From: Neisseria gonorrhoeae
Lineage (GTDB): Bacteria; Pseudomonadota; Gammaproteobacteria; Burkholderiales; Neisseriaceae
Reading direction: 5' to 3'
NCBI RefSeq assembly: GCF_003315235.1
Contig: NZ_QNRU01000006.1
Span: forward strand, 1 to 64,000
DNA length: 64,000 nucleotides
The notes under the pieces are model-generated. The model was not told where the DNA came from. It saw only the letters and a program-made list of their open reading frames with translations, and ran no database searches. Shown piece by piece: positions 28,905 through 38,781 of this stretch; position 1 is the stretch's first letter; every line of letters starts with the position of its first letter. The translations under genes were made by a program, and so were the position numbers.

Positions 28905-30020
28905 TTATAATCCCCGTACCGCCAAACCGAACGCCTTGGTCAGTGTCGGCGCATCAAGTTCGAATTGTTGTTCGTCTGTTTTGAGGTCGTTCGCAAAATA
29001 ACGCGCGGGATGGACGCATTGTACATCCGCATTGGTTTGCGAGGCGACGGTTTGGGCGATGCCTTTCTGGCGCACCGCTTCCCCCGTCAGCAGGATATGC
29101 TTGATGTCGGTCATATCGTCTGCGGTCTGCGTGGTGTAATAAAACTGCAAGACCCTTTGTATTTCTTGGGTAATCTGCTGGTTGAAATAGTTTGCCACGC
29201 TTTCTTGGTAATCGGAAGGTTTTTGCGGGGAGTTGATGATCTCTTCCGCTTTTTCTGCTGTTACCTGATAGGTGCGCTGGATGAGTTGGTTGAGCTGTTC
29301 TTCGCTGACGGAGGTTTCCTGTTTGTATAGGATTTTTCCGTCTTGGATGACCAGGGCGTAGGTCTGTGCGGCATATACGCCGAAAATGGCCACTTTTTCG
29401 TCCGCAAGCTCGGGGGCAAAATGGTTTATCCACAGCGCGTAGGCGTTGTATTGTCCGAAAATGTCCACATCAAGCGCGGATAATTTCATACCGGCTGCGT
29501 TGAATGCGTCAATCAGGGGTTCGATTTCATCCTTTCTCGATGCGACGGACAAAACAGCTTCGCCGACGGCCGATTGGGACAAGACCTGATAGTCGTAATT
29601 GGCTTCTTCGAGCGATATCGAGCTGGCTTCGGAGATGGAGGACTCCACGAACCCCTGCAGGTCCAATTCTGCATCTTTGGCCGTGTAGGTCAATTGTTCG
29701 ATGGTTGCCAGATTTTGCGGGACGGACGCGACGATGTTTTTGCACGAAGTACCCAGTTTGGCATAGGCTTGTTGCAAATATGTAACAAGTTGATCGTAAT
29801 TTTGGACTTTATTGCCTTGAATGATATTCTTTGGTAATTTGGCAATGACGTATTTTTCCAATTGAATTTGGTTTAAACTACGTCCTGACAATTGTACCAT
29901 TTTGATGGAATGCTGGTCGATATCGATGCCGATTGCCGCGCGGTTATTGAGTCCCGAAGATTTTTTAGGGAGCTTGGCATCTGTTTTTTTAGGGTTTTTC
30001 AAGCTTTTAAACAAGCGCAT
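28905..30020 (-). CDS. pilM: Type IV pilus assembly ATPase-like protein
   Basis: A 371-residue cytoplasmic actin/FtsA-like protein. Phosphate-binding and fold motifs are AIGIDIDQHSIKMVQL near residue 30, ALDVDIFGQYNAY in the middle and HILLTGEAV near the C-terminus. It binds the N-terminal tail of PilN and forms the cytoplasmic base of the pilus machine. It is first gene of the operon, divergent from ponA across about 150 bases. Confidence 0.96.
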   Translation of the reverse strand: MRLFKSLKNPKKTDAKLPKKSSGLNNRAAIGIDIDQHSIKMVQLSGRSLNQIQLEKYVIAKLPKNIIQGNKVQNYDQLVTYLQQAYAKLGTSCKNIVASVPQNLATIEQLTYTAKDAELDLQGFVESSISEASSISLEEANYDYQVLSQSAVGEAVLSVASRKDEIEPLIDAFNAAGMKLSALDVDIFGQYNAYALWINHFAPELADEKVAIFGVYAAQTYALVIQDGKILYKQETSVSEEQLNQLIQRTYQVTAEKAEEIINSPQKPSDYQESVANYFNQQITQEIQRVLQFYYTTQTADDMTDIKHILLTGEAVRQKGIAQTVASQTNADVQCVHPARYFANDLKTDEQQFELDAPTLTKAFGLAVRGL

Positions 30021-30142
30021 GATGAAAGTTCCTGCTTTATTTGTACAGTGAGTAACCGTTTCGGTATCCGTAATGGATTCCTTGTTCTTTGCACATTGAA
30101 ACCGTGCTTTGTAGAAATCGGTTGCTATTTTACTTTATTTAA

Positions 30143-30156
30143 TACCAATAATGGTA
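30143..30156. promoter_or_regulatory. Palindrome in the pilM/ponA divergent promoter region
   Basis: TACCA-ATAA-TGGTA is a perfect 5-bp dyad, sitting 16 bases before the ponA start and about 120 bases before pilM in AT-rich DNA. It could be an operator; no regulator is known to me for it. Confidence 0.35.
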
Positions 30157-30171
30157 AATTATTATTCAGCT

Positions 30172-32568
30172 ATGATTAAAAAGATTTTAACTACTTGTTT
30201 TGGTTTGTTTTTTGGTTTTTGTGTATTTGGAGTGGGTCTGGTTGCCATTGCTATTTTGGTAACGTATCCGAAACTGCCGTCTTTGGATTCTTTGCAGCAT
30301 TACCAGCCTAAAATGCCGTTGACTATTTATTCGGCGGATGGAGAAGTCATCGGTATGTATGGGGAGCAGCGGCGCGAATTTACAAAAATCGGCGATTTCC
30401 CCGAGGTGTTGCGGAATGCGGTTATTGCCGCCGAGGATAAACGCTTTTACCGGCATTGGGGGGTGGATGTTTGGGGTGTTGCCCGCGCTGCCGTCGGCAA
30501 TGTCGTGTCCGGCAGCGTGCAGTCGGGTGCGAGTACGATTACACAGCAGGTGGCGAAAAATTTTTATTTGAGCAGTGAAAAAACGTTCACACGCAAATTC
30601 AATGAGGTGTTGCTTGCCTATAAAATCGAGCAGTCTTTAAGCAAAGACAAAATCCTTGAGTTGTATTTCAATCAGATTTACCTCGGTCAGCGTGCCTATG
30701 GTTTTGCATCTGCCGCGCAAATCTATTTCAATAAGAATGTCCGAGATTTGACTTTGGCGGAAGCCGCCATGCTTGCGGGACTGCCCAAGGCTCCGTCTGC
30801 CTATAATCCGATTGTTAATCCGGAGCGTGCCAAGTTGCGCCAGAAGTATATTTTGAACAATATGCTCGAGGAGAAGATGATTACCGTGCAACAGCGCGAT
30901 CAGGCATTGAATGAGGAACTGCATTATGAGCGGTTTGTTCGGAAAATCGATCAGAGTGCTTTATATGTGGCGGAAATGGTGCGTCGGGAACTGTATGAGA
31001 AATATGGTGAAGATGCCTATACGCAGGGTTTTAAGGTTTATACCACGGTCCGCACCGATCATCAGAAGGCGGCAACCGAGGCATTGCGCAAGGCTCTACG
31101 GAATTTCGATCGCGGCAGCAGCTACCGCGGTGCGGAAAACTATATCGATTTGAGTAAGAGTGAAGATGTCGAGGAGACTGTCAGCCAGTATCTGTCGGGA
31201 CTCTATACCGTCGATAAAATGGTTCCCGCCGTTGTGTTGGATGTTACTAAAAAGAAAAATGTCGTCATACAGCTGCCCGGCGGCAGGCGGGTTGCGCTTG
31301 ACAGGCGCGCCTTGGGTTTTGCGGCCCGAGCGGTCGATAATGAGAAAATGGGGGAGGACCGTATCCGCAGGGGCGCGGTCATCCGTGTCAAAAACAACGG
31401 CGGGCGTTGGGCGGTGGTTCAAGAGCCGTTGCTGCAGGGGGCTTTGGTTTCGCTGGATGCAAAAACCGGAGCTGTGCGCGCGCTGGTCGGCGGTTATGAT
31501 TTTCACAGCAAAACATTCAATCGTGCCGTTCAGGCAATGCGGCAGCCGGGTTCGACCTTTAAGCCGTTTGTCTATTCGGCGGCATTATCTAAGGGGATGA
31601 CCGCGTCCACAGTGGTTAACGATGCGCCGATTTCCCTGCCGGGGAAAGGGCCGAACGGTTCGGTTTGGACACCTAAAAATTCAGACGGCAGATATTCCGG
31701 CTACATTACTTTGAGACAGGCTCTGACGGCTTCCAAGAATATGGTTTCCATCCGTATTTTGATGTCTATCGGTGTCGGTTACGCGCAACAGTATATCCGG
31801 CGTTTCGGCTTCAGGCCGTCCGAGCTGCCGGCAAGCCTGTCTATGGCTTTAGGTACGGGCGAGACGACGCCGTTGAAAGTGGCGGAGGCATATAGTGTAT
31901 TTGCGAACGGCGGATATAGGGTTTCTTCGCACGTGATCGATAAGATTTATGACAGAGACGGCAGGTTGCGCGCCCAAATGCAACCTTTGGTGGCAGGGCA
32001 AAATGCGCCTCAGGCAATCGATCCGCGCAATGCCTATATTATGTATAAGATTATGCAGGATGTGGTCCGTGTCGGTACGGCAAGGGGGGCAGCTGCGTTG
32101 GGAAGAACGGATATTGCCGGTAAAACGGGTACGACCAACGACAATAAAGATGCGTGGTTTGTCGGTTTTAACCCTGATGTGGTTACTGCCGTATATATCG
32201 GCTTCGACAAACCTAAGAGTATGGGGCGTGCCGGCTACGGCGGTACGATTGCGGTGCCGGTTTGGGTGGACTATATGCGTTTTGCGTTGAAAGGAAAGCA
32301 GGGCAAAGGGATGAAAATGCCTGAAGGTGTGGTCAGCAGCAATGGCGAATACTATATGAAGGAACGTATGGTAACCGATCCGGGCTTGATGCTGGACAAC
32401 AGCGGTATTGCGCCGCAACCTTCCCGACGGGCAAAAGAAGATGATGAAGCGGCAGTAGAAAACGAACAGCAGGGAAGGTCTGACGAAACGCGTCAGGACG
32501 TACAGGAAACGCCGGTGCTTCCGAGCAATACGGATTCCAAACAGCAGCAGTTGGATTCCCTGTTTTAA
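30172..32568 (+). CDS. ponA: Penicillin-binding protein 1A
   Basis: A 798-residue class A PBP from the ATG at 30172 (MIKKILTTCFGLFFGF); an upstream in-frame ATG at 30151 adds seven residues. One membrane anchor precedes the family 51 transglycosylase domain (AAEDKRFYRHWGVD, SGASTITQQVAKNF, ELYFNQIYLGQRAYG). The transpeptidase domain has STFK (active Ser), SKN and KTGT motifs. It polymerises and cross-links peptidoglycan. Counting back 40 residues from the active serine gives Leu, the wild-type residue at the position (421) changed in penicillin-resistant gonococci. Confidence 0.97.
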   Translation: MIKKILTTCFGLFFGFCVFGVGLVAIAILVTYPKLPSLDSLQHYQPKMPLTIYSADGEVIGMYGEQRREFTKIGDFPEVLRNAVIAAEDKRFYRHWGVDVWGVARAAVGNVVSGSVQSGASTITQQVAKNFYLSSEKTFTRKFNEVLLAYKIEQSLSKDKILELYFNQIYLGQRAYGFASAAQIYFNKNVRDLTLAEAAMLAGLPKAPSAYNPIVNPERAKLRQKYILNNMLEEKMITVQQRDQALNEELHYERFVRKIDQSALYVAEMVRRELYEKYGEDAYTQGFKVYTTVRTDHQKAATEALRKALRNFDRGSSYRGAENYIDLSKSEDVEETVSQYLSGLYTVDKMVPAVVLDVTKKKNVVIQLPGGRRVALDRRALGFAARAVDNEKMGEDRIRRGAVIRVKNNGGRWAVVQEPLLQGALVSLDAKTGAVRALVGGYDFHSKTFNRAVQAMRQPGSTFKPFVYSAALSKGMTASTVVNDAPISLPGKGPNGSVWTPKNSDGRYSGYITLRQALTASKNMVSIRILMSIGVGYAQQYIRRFGFRPSELPASLSMALGTGETTPLKVAEAYSVFANGGYRVSSHVIDKIYDRDGRLRAQMQPLVAGQNAPQAIDPRNAYIMYKIMQDVVRVGTARGAAALGRTDIAGKTGTTNDNKDAWFVGFNPDVVTAVYIGFDKPKSMGRAGYGGTIAVPVWVDYMRFALKGKQGKGMKMPEGVVSSNGEYYMKERMVTDPGLMLDNSGIAPQPSRRAKEDDEAAVENEQQGRSDETRQDVQETPVLPSNTDSKQQQLDSLF

Positions 32569-32580
32569 AGACTCCGCAAA

Positions 32581-32610
32581 ATGCCGTCTGAAAAGTCTTT
32601 CAGACGGCAT
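32581..32610. terminator. Bidirectional DUS-pair terminator
   Basis: Perfect inverted uptake pair ending the convergent ponA and engB genes, followed by TTTTA. Confidence 0.85.
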
Positions 32611-32687
32611 TTTAGATTTGGCAGTGGCAATTTTTTAAATGTTTGCGGCCGGTCAAGTGGGGGGATACGGTTTCCGTATAATTGAGG

Positions 32688-33323
32688 TCAGTTTTCCTCT
32701 GGAGAGGAAGCGGCGGCATCTGCTGCGTCAAACCAGCTTCCGACAGTTCGGTTGGCCTCGTCAATACCTTGTTTTTTCAGGCTGGAAAACAGCTGTACGC
32801 TGATGTTTTGCCTGTCGGAATAAGGTTTGAGCAGTTTTTTGACTTGGGACAGGGTTTTTATCTGTTCGTTTTTGGATAATTTGTCGGCTTTTGACAGCAG
32901 GATGTGAACCGGTCTGCCGGTCGTGTGGAAAAAGTCCAGCATACGGATGTCGAGTTCTTTTAAAGGATGGCGGGCATCCATAATCAAAACCAGCCCGATA
33001 AGCTGTTTCCGATGGCGGAGGTAGTCGCCGAGCAGATTGACCCAATGTGCGCGTACCGCTTCGGGGACTTGGGCATAACCGTAGCCGGGCAAATCGACCA
33101 TAAAATTGCCGTTCTGCAGCTCGAAGAAGTTGATATGCTGTGTCCGTCCCGGTGTTTTTGAAACGTAGGCAAGACGGACATGGTTGGTCAGGGTATTGAT
33201 GGCACTGGATTTTCCGGCATTGCTCCTGCCGACAAAGGCAATTTCGAGCGGTGTGTCCGGCAGGTCTTTGAGATGGTTTACCGTCGTGAAGAATTTGGCG
33301 TTTTGAAAAAGGTTCATGGGCAT
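32688..33323 (-). CDS. engB: Ribosome-biogenesis GTP-binding protein
   Basis: A 211-residue TrmE-Era-EngA-EngB type GTPase (YihA/YsxC). G1 is GRSNAGKSS at 32-40, G3 DLPGYG, and G4 [10 protein letters not shown], where Ser replaces the usual Thr/Asn of T/NKAD. It acts in assembly of the large ribosomal subunit. Two in-frame ATG codons (33323 and 33317) are possible. It is divergent from the cytochrome c4 gene. Confidence 0.94.
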   Translation of the reverse strand: MPMNLFQNAKFFTTVNHLKDLPDTPLEIAFVGRSNAGKSSAINTLTNHVRLAYVSKTPGRTQHINFFELQNGNFMVDLPGYGYAQVPEAVRAHWVNLLGDYLRHRKQLIGLVLIMDARHPLKELDIRMLDFFHTTGRPVHILLSKADKLSKNEQIKTLSQVKKLLKPYSDRQNISVQLFSSLKKQGIDEANRTVGSWFDAADAAASSPEEN

Positions 33324-33523
33324 ATCCTTGTTTTCCGCCGCCGTTTGTCCGACAGCAAAAATATGCGGTTGGTTTTATGTGAAACACAGTGGTAATTTAA
33401 TGTAAATTTAGTATAGAATAACACGTTTACAGAATCATCGGTTTTAATCGGGTCAAAAATCCCATATTTGAATATAAAAAAGAGCATTGTTGCGTTATCC
33501 AATGCTGTAATCAGGAGCACTCC

Positions 33524-34147
33524 ATGAGACGATTGACTTTATTGGCCTTTGTTTTGGCTGCCGGTGCGGTTTCCGCATCTCCCAAAGCAGACGTGGAAAA
33601 AGGCAAACAGGTTGCTGCAACGGTTTGTGCGGCTTGCCATGCAGCAGACGGTAACAGCGGCATTGCGATGTATCCGCGTTTGGCGGCACAGCATACTGCT
33701 TACATCTATCATCAAACTATCGGCATCCGCGACGGCAAACGCACCCACGGTTCGGCAGCTGTGATGAAACCGGTGGTAATGAATTTGAGCGATCAGGATA
33801 TTTTGAACGTATCCGCATTCTATGCCAAACAGCAGCCCAAATCCGGCGAAGCCAATCCTAAGGAAAATCCCGAATTGGGCGCGAAAATCTATCGCGGCGG
33901 TTTGAGCGATAAAAAAGTGCCGGCGTGTATGTCCTGCCACGGTCCGAGCGGTGCGGGTATGCCGGGAGGCGGAAGCGAAATTCAGGCTTATCCGCGTTTG
34001 GGCGGCCAGCACCAGGCATATATTGTTGAACAGATGAATGCCTACAAGTCCGGTCAGCGTAAAAATACCATCATGGAAGATATTGCAAACCGTATGTCCG
34101 AAGAAGATTTAAAAGCAGTTGCTAACTTTATCCAGGGTTTGCGTTAA
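33524..34147 (+). CDS. Dihaem cytochrome c4
   Basis: A 207-residue secreted cytochrome. A signal peptide (LTLLAFVLAAGAVSA) precedes two homologous class I domains with haem motifs CAACH at 35-39 and CMSCH at 135-139. It passes electrons in the respiratory chain toward terminal oxidases. The cytochrome c biogenesis pair ccsB-ccsA follows 215 bases downstream, which fits its need for covalent haem. Confidence 0.95.
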   Translation: MRRLTLLAFVLAAGAVSASPKADVEKGKQVAATVCAACHAADGNSGIAMYPRLAAQHTAYIYHQTIGIRDGKRTHGSAAVMKPVVMNLSDQDILNVSAFYAKQQPKSGEANPKENPELGAKIYRGGLSDKKVPACMSCHGPSGAGMPGGGSEIQAYPRLGGQHQAYIVEQMNAYKSGQRKNTIMEDIANRMSEEDLKAVANFIQGLR

Positions 34148-34166
34148 TCATCCAAGGGTCTGCTTC

Positions 34167-34200
34167 AGAAGCCGTCTGAAAAGGTTTTCAGACGGCTTCT
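34167..34200 (+). terminator. DUS-pair terminator after cytochrome c4
   Basis: AGAAGCCGTCTGAAAA and its perfect inverse with a 2-base loop, then GAAAATTTT. The stem extends beyond the uptake sequence. Confidence 0.85.
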
Positions 34201-34361
34201 GAAAATTTTGCGATAAGTTTTTTCAATCGCAACCGTTGGAATCGATGCAGGCTGTCTTCATTGTCTTGAAATAAAAAGCATCAAGACAGTAGAATCGGGA
34301 CGTTGTTTTCTGTCTGCCCAATTCTGCTTTCCCATATTCCTGATGGCGGAATAAACACACA

Positions 34362-36377
34362 ATGAGTAAATCCCGTATATCCCCCACACTTCTTTCCCGT
34401 CCGTGGTTCGCTTTTTTCAGCTCCATGCGCTTTGCGGTCGCTTTGCTCAGTCTGCTGGGTATTGCATCGGTTATCGGCACGGTGTTACAGCAAAACCAGC
34501 CGCAGACGGATTATTTGGTCAAATTCGGACCGTTTTGGACTCGGATTTTTGATTTTTTGGGTTTGTACGATGTCTATGCTTCGGCATGGTTTGTCGTTAT
34601 CATGATGTTTCTGGTGGTTTCTACCAGTTTGTGTTTAATCCGTAACGTTCCGCCGTTTTGGCGCGAAATGAAGTCTTTCCGGGAAAAGGTTAAAGAAAAA
34701 TCTCTGGCGGCGATGCGCCATTCTTCGCTGTTGGATGTAAAAATTGCCCCCGAAGTTGCCAAACGTTATCTGGAGGTGCGGGGTTTTCAGGGAAAAACCG
34801 TCAGCCGTGAGGACGGGTCGGTTCTGATTGCCGCCAAAAAAGGCACGATGAACAAATGGGGCTATATCTTTGCCCATGTTGCTTTGATTGTCATTTGCCT
34901 GGGCGGGTTGATAGACAGTAACCTGCTGCTGAAGCTGGGTATGCTGGCCGGTCGGATTGTTCCGGACAATCAGGCGGTTTATGCCAAGGATTTCAAGCCC
35001 GAAAGTATTTTGGGTGCGTCCAATCTCTCATTTAGGGGCAACGTCAATATTTCCGAGGGGCAAAGTGCGGATGTGGTTTTCCTGAATGCCGACAACGGGA
35101 TGTTGGTTCAGGACTTGCCTTTTGAAGTCAAACTGAAAAAATTCCATATCGATTTTTACAATACGGGTATGCCGCGCGATTTTGCCAGCGATATTGAAGT
35201 AACGGACAAGGGAACCGGTGAGAAACTCGAGCGCACCATCCGCGTGAACCATCCTTTGACCTTGCACGGCATCACGATTTATCAGGCGAGTTTTGCCGAC
35301 GGCGGTTCGGATTTGACATTCAAGGCGTGGAATTTGAGGGATGCTTCGCGCGAACCTGTCGTGTTGAAGGCAACCTCCATACACCAGTTTCCGTTGGAAA
35401 TCGGCAAACACAAATATCGTCTTGAGTTCGATCAGTTCACTTCTATGAATGTGGAGGACATGAGCGAGGGTGCGGAACGGGAAAAAAGCCTGAAATCCAC
35501 TCTGAACGATGTCCGCGCCGTTACTCAGGAAGGTAAAAAATACACCAATATCGGCCCTTCCATCGTGTACCGCATCCGTGATGCGGCAGGGCAGGCGGTC
35601 GAATATAAAAACTATATGCTGCCGATTTTGCAGGACAAAGATTATTTTTGGCTGACCGGCACGCGCAGCGGCTTGCAGCAGCAATACCGCTGGCTGCGTA
35701 TCCCCTTGGACAAGCAGTTGAAAGCGGACACCTTTATGGCATTGCGTGAGTTTTTGAAAGATGGGGAAGGGCGCAAACGTCTGGTTGCCGACGCAACCAA
35801 AGACGCACCTGCCGAAATCCGCGAACAATTCATGCTGGCTGCGGAAAACACGCTGAATATCTTTGCGCAAAAAGGCTATTTGGGATTGGACGAATTTATT
35901 ACGTCCAATATCCCGAAAGGGCAGCAGGATAAGATGCAGGGCTATTTCTACGAAATGCTTTACGGCGTGATGAACGCTGCTTTGGATGAAACCATACGCC
36001 GGTACGGCTTGCCCGAATGGCGGCAGGATGAAGCGCGGAACCGTTTCCTGCTGCACAGTATGGATGCCTATACGGGGCTGACGGAATATCCCGCGCCTAT
36101 GCTGCTCCAGCTTGACGGGTTTTCCGAGGTGCGTTCCTCAGGTTTGCAGATGACCCGTTCGCCGGGTGCGCTTTTGGTCTATCTCGGCTCGGTATTGTTG
36201 GTTTTGGGTACGGTATTTATGTTTTATGTGCGCGAAAAACGGGCGTGGGTATTGTTTTCAGACGGCAAAATCCGTTTTGCTATGTCTTCGGCCCGCAGCG
36301 AACGGGATTTGCAGAAGGAATTTCCAAAACACGTCGAGAGCCTGCAACGGCTCGGCAAGGACTTGAATCATGACTGA
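34362..36377 (+). CDS. ccsB: Cytochrome c biogenesis protein CcsB/ResB
   Basis: A 671-residue System II cytochrome c synthetase subunit. Three hydrophobic segments lie in the first 190 residues (FAVALLSLLGIASVIGTVL; VVIMMFLVVSTSLCL; IFAHVALIVICLGGLI), then a long periplasmic domain, and a last transmembrane helix (LLVYLGSVLLVLGTVFMFYV) near 605. With CcsA it exports haem and joins it to CXXCH motifs. It overlaps ccsA by 8 bases, indicating coupling. Confidence 0.94.
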   Translation: MSKSRISPTLLSRPWFAFFSSMRFAVALLSLLGIASVIGTVLQQNQPQTDYLVKFGPFWTRIFDFLGLYDVYASAWFVVIMMFLVVSTSLCLIRNVPPFWREMKSFREKVKEKSLAAMRHSSLLDVKIAPEVAKRYLEVRGFQGKTVSREDGSVLIAAKKGTMNKWGYIFAHVALIVICLGGLIDSNLLLKLGMLAGRIVPDNQAVYAKDFKPESILGASNLSFRGNVNISEGQSADVVFLNADNGMLVQDLPFEVKLKKFHIDFYNTGMPRDFASDIEVTDKGTGEKLERTIRVNHPLTLHGITIYQASFADGGSDLTFKAWNLRDASREPVVLKATSIHQFPLEIGKHKYRLEFDQFTSMNVEDMSEGAEREKSLKSTLNDVRAVTQEGKKYTNIGPSIVYRIRDAAGQAVEYKNYMLPILQDKDYFWLTGTRSGLQQQYRWLRIPLDKQLKADTFMALREFLKDGEGRKRLVADATKDAPAEIREQFMLAAENTLNIFAQKGYLGLDEFITSNIPKGQQDKMQGYFYEMLYGVMNAALDETIRRYGLPEWRQDEARNRFLLHSMDAYTGLTEYPAPMLLQLDGFSEVRSSGLQMTRSPGALLVYLGSVLLVLGTVFMFYVREKRAWVLFSDGKIRFAMSSARSERDLQKEFPKHVESLQRLGKDLNHD

Positions 36378-37557
36378 ACACTATAAAACCCTTCCGGAAC
36401 ACGAGCTGCTGATTCAGAAATCTTTGATCCGCAATCTGAATCTTTGGGATTGGGTATTTGCCGTGCTGGTTTTTGCGGCTACGGTTTTCGTGCAGACCCG
36501 TTCCGGTATGCATATGGACATTTACGAAACGGTCATGTTGTGGGCGAGTGCCGGTATTGCCGTGTTTTTGGGTTGGTTTTTCAAACCGATGCGCTGGTTT
36601 GTTCCTTTAAGCGTATTGCTTGCCTATGCCGCCGTCGGTCTGTATGGCGGCAACATTAAATCGGCAGAGATTTTCCTGTTGCGGTATTTCCTCAGCAGCC
36701 AATCGGCGATCATGTGGCAGTGTGCTTTTGTCTTCTTCGCCCTGTTCGCCTATATTTCGGGCGCGGTTTTGGCAAGCGTAAAAAATGTGCCGACCAACAC
36801 GCTGTTGGGTATGGGAACCGTGTTTGCATGGGTGTCTGCCGTAGCAGGCTTTACCGGTCTGCTGGTACGTTGGCACGAAAGCTATCTGCTCCGTCCCGAT
36901 GCAGGGCATATCCCCGTGTCCAACCTTTATGAAGTGTTCATTCTGTTTTTGGTCATTACCGCGCTGATGTATTTGTATTACGAGGGTAAATTTGCCGTGC
37001 AGAAATTGGGCGGCTTCGTGTTCGGCTTTATGGCGGTCGTGGTCGGCTTTGTGTTGTGGTACAGCGTGTCGCGTGAGGCTCATACCATCCAGCCGCTGAT
37101 TCCCGCGCTCCAGTCCTGGTGGATGAAAATCCACGTTCCGGCAAACTTTATCGGTTACGGCGCGTTCTGCATTTCCGCGATGCTCGGTATTGCCGAACTG
37201 GTTTCCCTGCGTGCGGAAGAAAAAGGCGGAAAACTGTGGCTGCCGCCGTCGGCATTGATCGACGAGGTGATGTATAAGGCGATTGCCGTCGGCTTTTTGT
37301 TCTTTACCATTGCCACCATTTTGGGCGCGTTGTGGGCGGCGGACGCTTGGGGACGCTATTGGAGCTGGGATCCGAAAGAGACTTGGGCGTTCATCGTTTG
37401 GTTGAATTACGCCGTGTGGCTGCATTTGCGGCTGGTGGCGGGCTGGCGCGGCAAAGTGCTGGCGTGGTGGGCGATTATCGGTTTGTTCGTAACCGCATTC
37501 GCCTTTATCGGCGTGAATATGTTTTTGAGCGGGCTGCATTCTTACGGAACGCTTTGA
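36370..37557 (+). CDS. ccsA: Cytochrome c biogenesis protein CcsA/ResC
   Basis: A 395-residue polytopic protein of the haem-handling family. It carries the WWD motif WGRYWSWDPKETWAF and conserved histidines (HWRVE-like RWHESYLL; SREAHTIQP; the terminal GLHSYG). Partner of CcsB in System II cytochrome c maturation. It starts inside the ccsB 3' end and is followed by a DUS-pair terminator. Confidence 0.94.
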   Translation: MTEHYKTLPEHELLIQKSLIRNLNLWDWVFAVLVFAATVFVQTRSGMHMDIYETVMLWASAGIAVFLGWFFKPMRWFVPLSVLLAYAAVGLYGGNIKSAEIFLLRYFLSSQSAIMWQCAFVFFALFAYISGAVLASVKNVPTNTLLGMGTVFAWVSAVAGFTGLLVRWHESYLLRPDAGHIPVSNLYEVFILFLVITALMYLYYEGKFAVQKLGGFVFGFMAVVVGFVLWYSVSREAHTIQPLIPALQSWWMKIHVPANFIGYGAFCISAMLGIAELVSLRAEEKGGKLWLPPSALIDEVMYKAIAVGFLFFTIATILGALWAADAWGRYWSWDPKETWAFIVWLNYAVWLHLRLVAGWRGKVLAWWAIIGLFVTAFAFIGVNMFLSGLHSYGTL

Positions 37558-37569
37558 TACGGTGCGACG

Positions 37570-37597
37570 ATGCCGTCTGAAGGGCTTCAGACGGCAT
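37570..37597 (+). terminator. DUS-pair terminator after ccsA
   Basis: Inverted uptake pair with a 4-base loop, followed by GTT. Confidence 0.75.
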
Positions 37598-37672
37598 GTT
37601 CCGTTTTGGGGATACGGCAGTCGTGCCGAAATTCGCTAGAATACGTTTTTCAGTTTTTAACGGCATCAGACC

Positions 37673-38737
37673 ATGTTGGTATTAGGAATCGAATCTTCTT
37701 GCGACGAAACCGGCGTTGCGCTGTACGACACCGAACGAGGATTGCGGTCGCACTGCCTGCACACTCAAATGGCAATGCACGCGGAATACGGCGGGGTCGT
37801 GCCGGAATTGGCGAGCCGCGACCATATCCGCCGCCTTGTTCCGTTGACTGAAGGCTGTTTGGCGCAGGCAGGCGCATCGTATGGCGATATTGACGCGGTT
37901 GCCTTTACGCAGGGGCCCGGTTTGGGCGGTGCGCTGCTGGCGGGTTCGAGCTACGCCAACGCGCTGGCTTTAGCGTTGGATAAGCCCGTCATCCCCGTCC
38001 ATCATTTGGAAGGACATCTGCTGTCGCCGCTGTTGGCGGAGGAAAAACCCGACTTTCCTTTTGTCGCGCTGTTGGTTTCGGGCGGGCATACGCAGATTAT
38101 GGCGGTCAGGGGCATAGGCGACTACGAGCTTTTGGGCGAGAGCGTCGATGATGCGGCGGGCGAGGCATTCGACAAAACGGCGAAACTGCTGGGTTTGCCG
38201 TATCCGGGCGGTGCGAAACTGTCGGAACTTGCGGAATCGGGCAGGCCCGAAGCGTTTGTTTTTCCGCGCCCGATGATTCATTCCGACGATTTGCAGATGA
38301 GTTTTTCGGGATTGAAAACCGCTGTTTTGACTGCCGTTGAAAAAGTGCGTGAGGCAAACGGTTCGGAAACCATACCCGAGCAAACCCGCAACAATATTTG
38401 CCGTGCGTTTCAAGATGCGGTAGTAGAAGTGTTGGAGGCAAAAGTGAAAAAAGCCCTGTTGCAGACAGGGTTCAGAACCGTAGTGGTCGCCGGCGGGGTC
38501 GGTGCAAACCGCAAACTCCGTGAAACTTTCGGCAACATGACGGTACAAATCCCGACCCCCAAAGGCAAGCCGAAACATCCGTCCGAAAAAGTCAGCGTGT
38601 TTTTCCCGCCGATGGCATACTGCACGGACAACGGTGCCATGATTGCCTTTGCCGGTGCGATGCACCTGGGCAAGGGCAGGGAGGTCGGTGCGTTCAACGT
38701 CCGTCCGCGTTGGTCGTTGTCCGAAATCGTCAAATGA
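37673..38737 (+). CDS. tsaD: tRNA N6-threonylcarbamoyladenosine transferase
   Basis: A 354-residue ASKHA-fold protein (Kae1/YgjD/Gcp). Metal ligands are His111 and His115 in HHLEGH. The N-terminus [15 protein letters not shown], the nucleotide-binding segments LVSGGHTQI and [13 protein letters not shown] and the C-terminal [10 protein letters not shown] are all standard. With TsaB/C/E it makes t6A37 in ANN-reading tRNAs. Confidence 0.97.
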
Positions 38738-38741
38738 CAAG

Positions 38742-38770
38742 ATGCCGTCTGAAACCTGTTCAGACGGCAT
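38742..38770. terminator. Bidirectional DUS-pair terminator
   Basis: Inverted uptake pair between convergent tsaD and the acyltransferase gene, followed by TTTTTATTTT. Confidence 0.85.
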
Positions 38771-38781
38771 TTTTATTTTCG

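Noticed and set aside
30172-32568. ponA resistance substitution at position 421
   Set aside because: Counting from the active-site serine gives Leu, the susceptible residue.
35028-36056. Minus-strand open frame opposite ccsB
   Set aside because: Shadow of the ccsB coding frame; composition is unnatural and there is no ribosome site.
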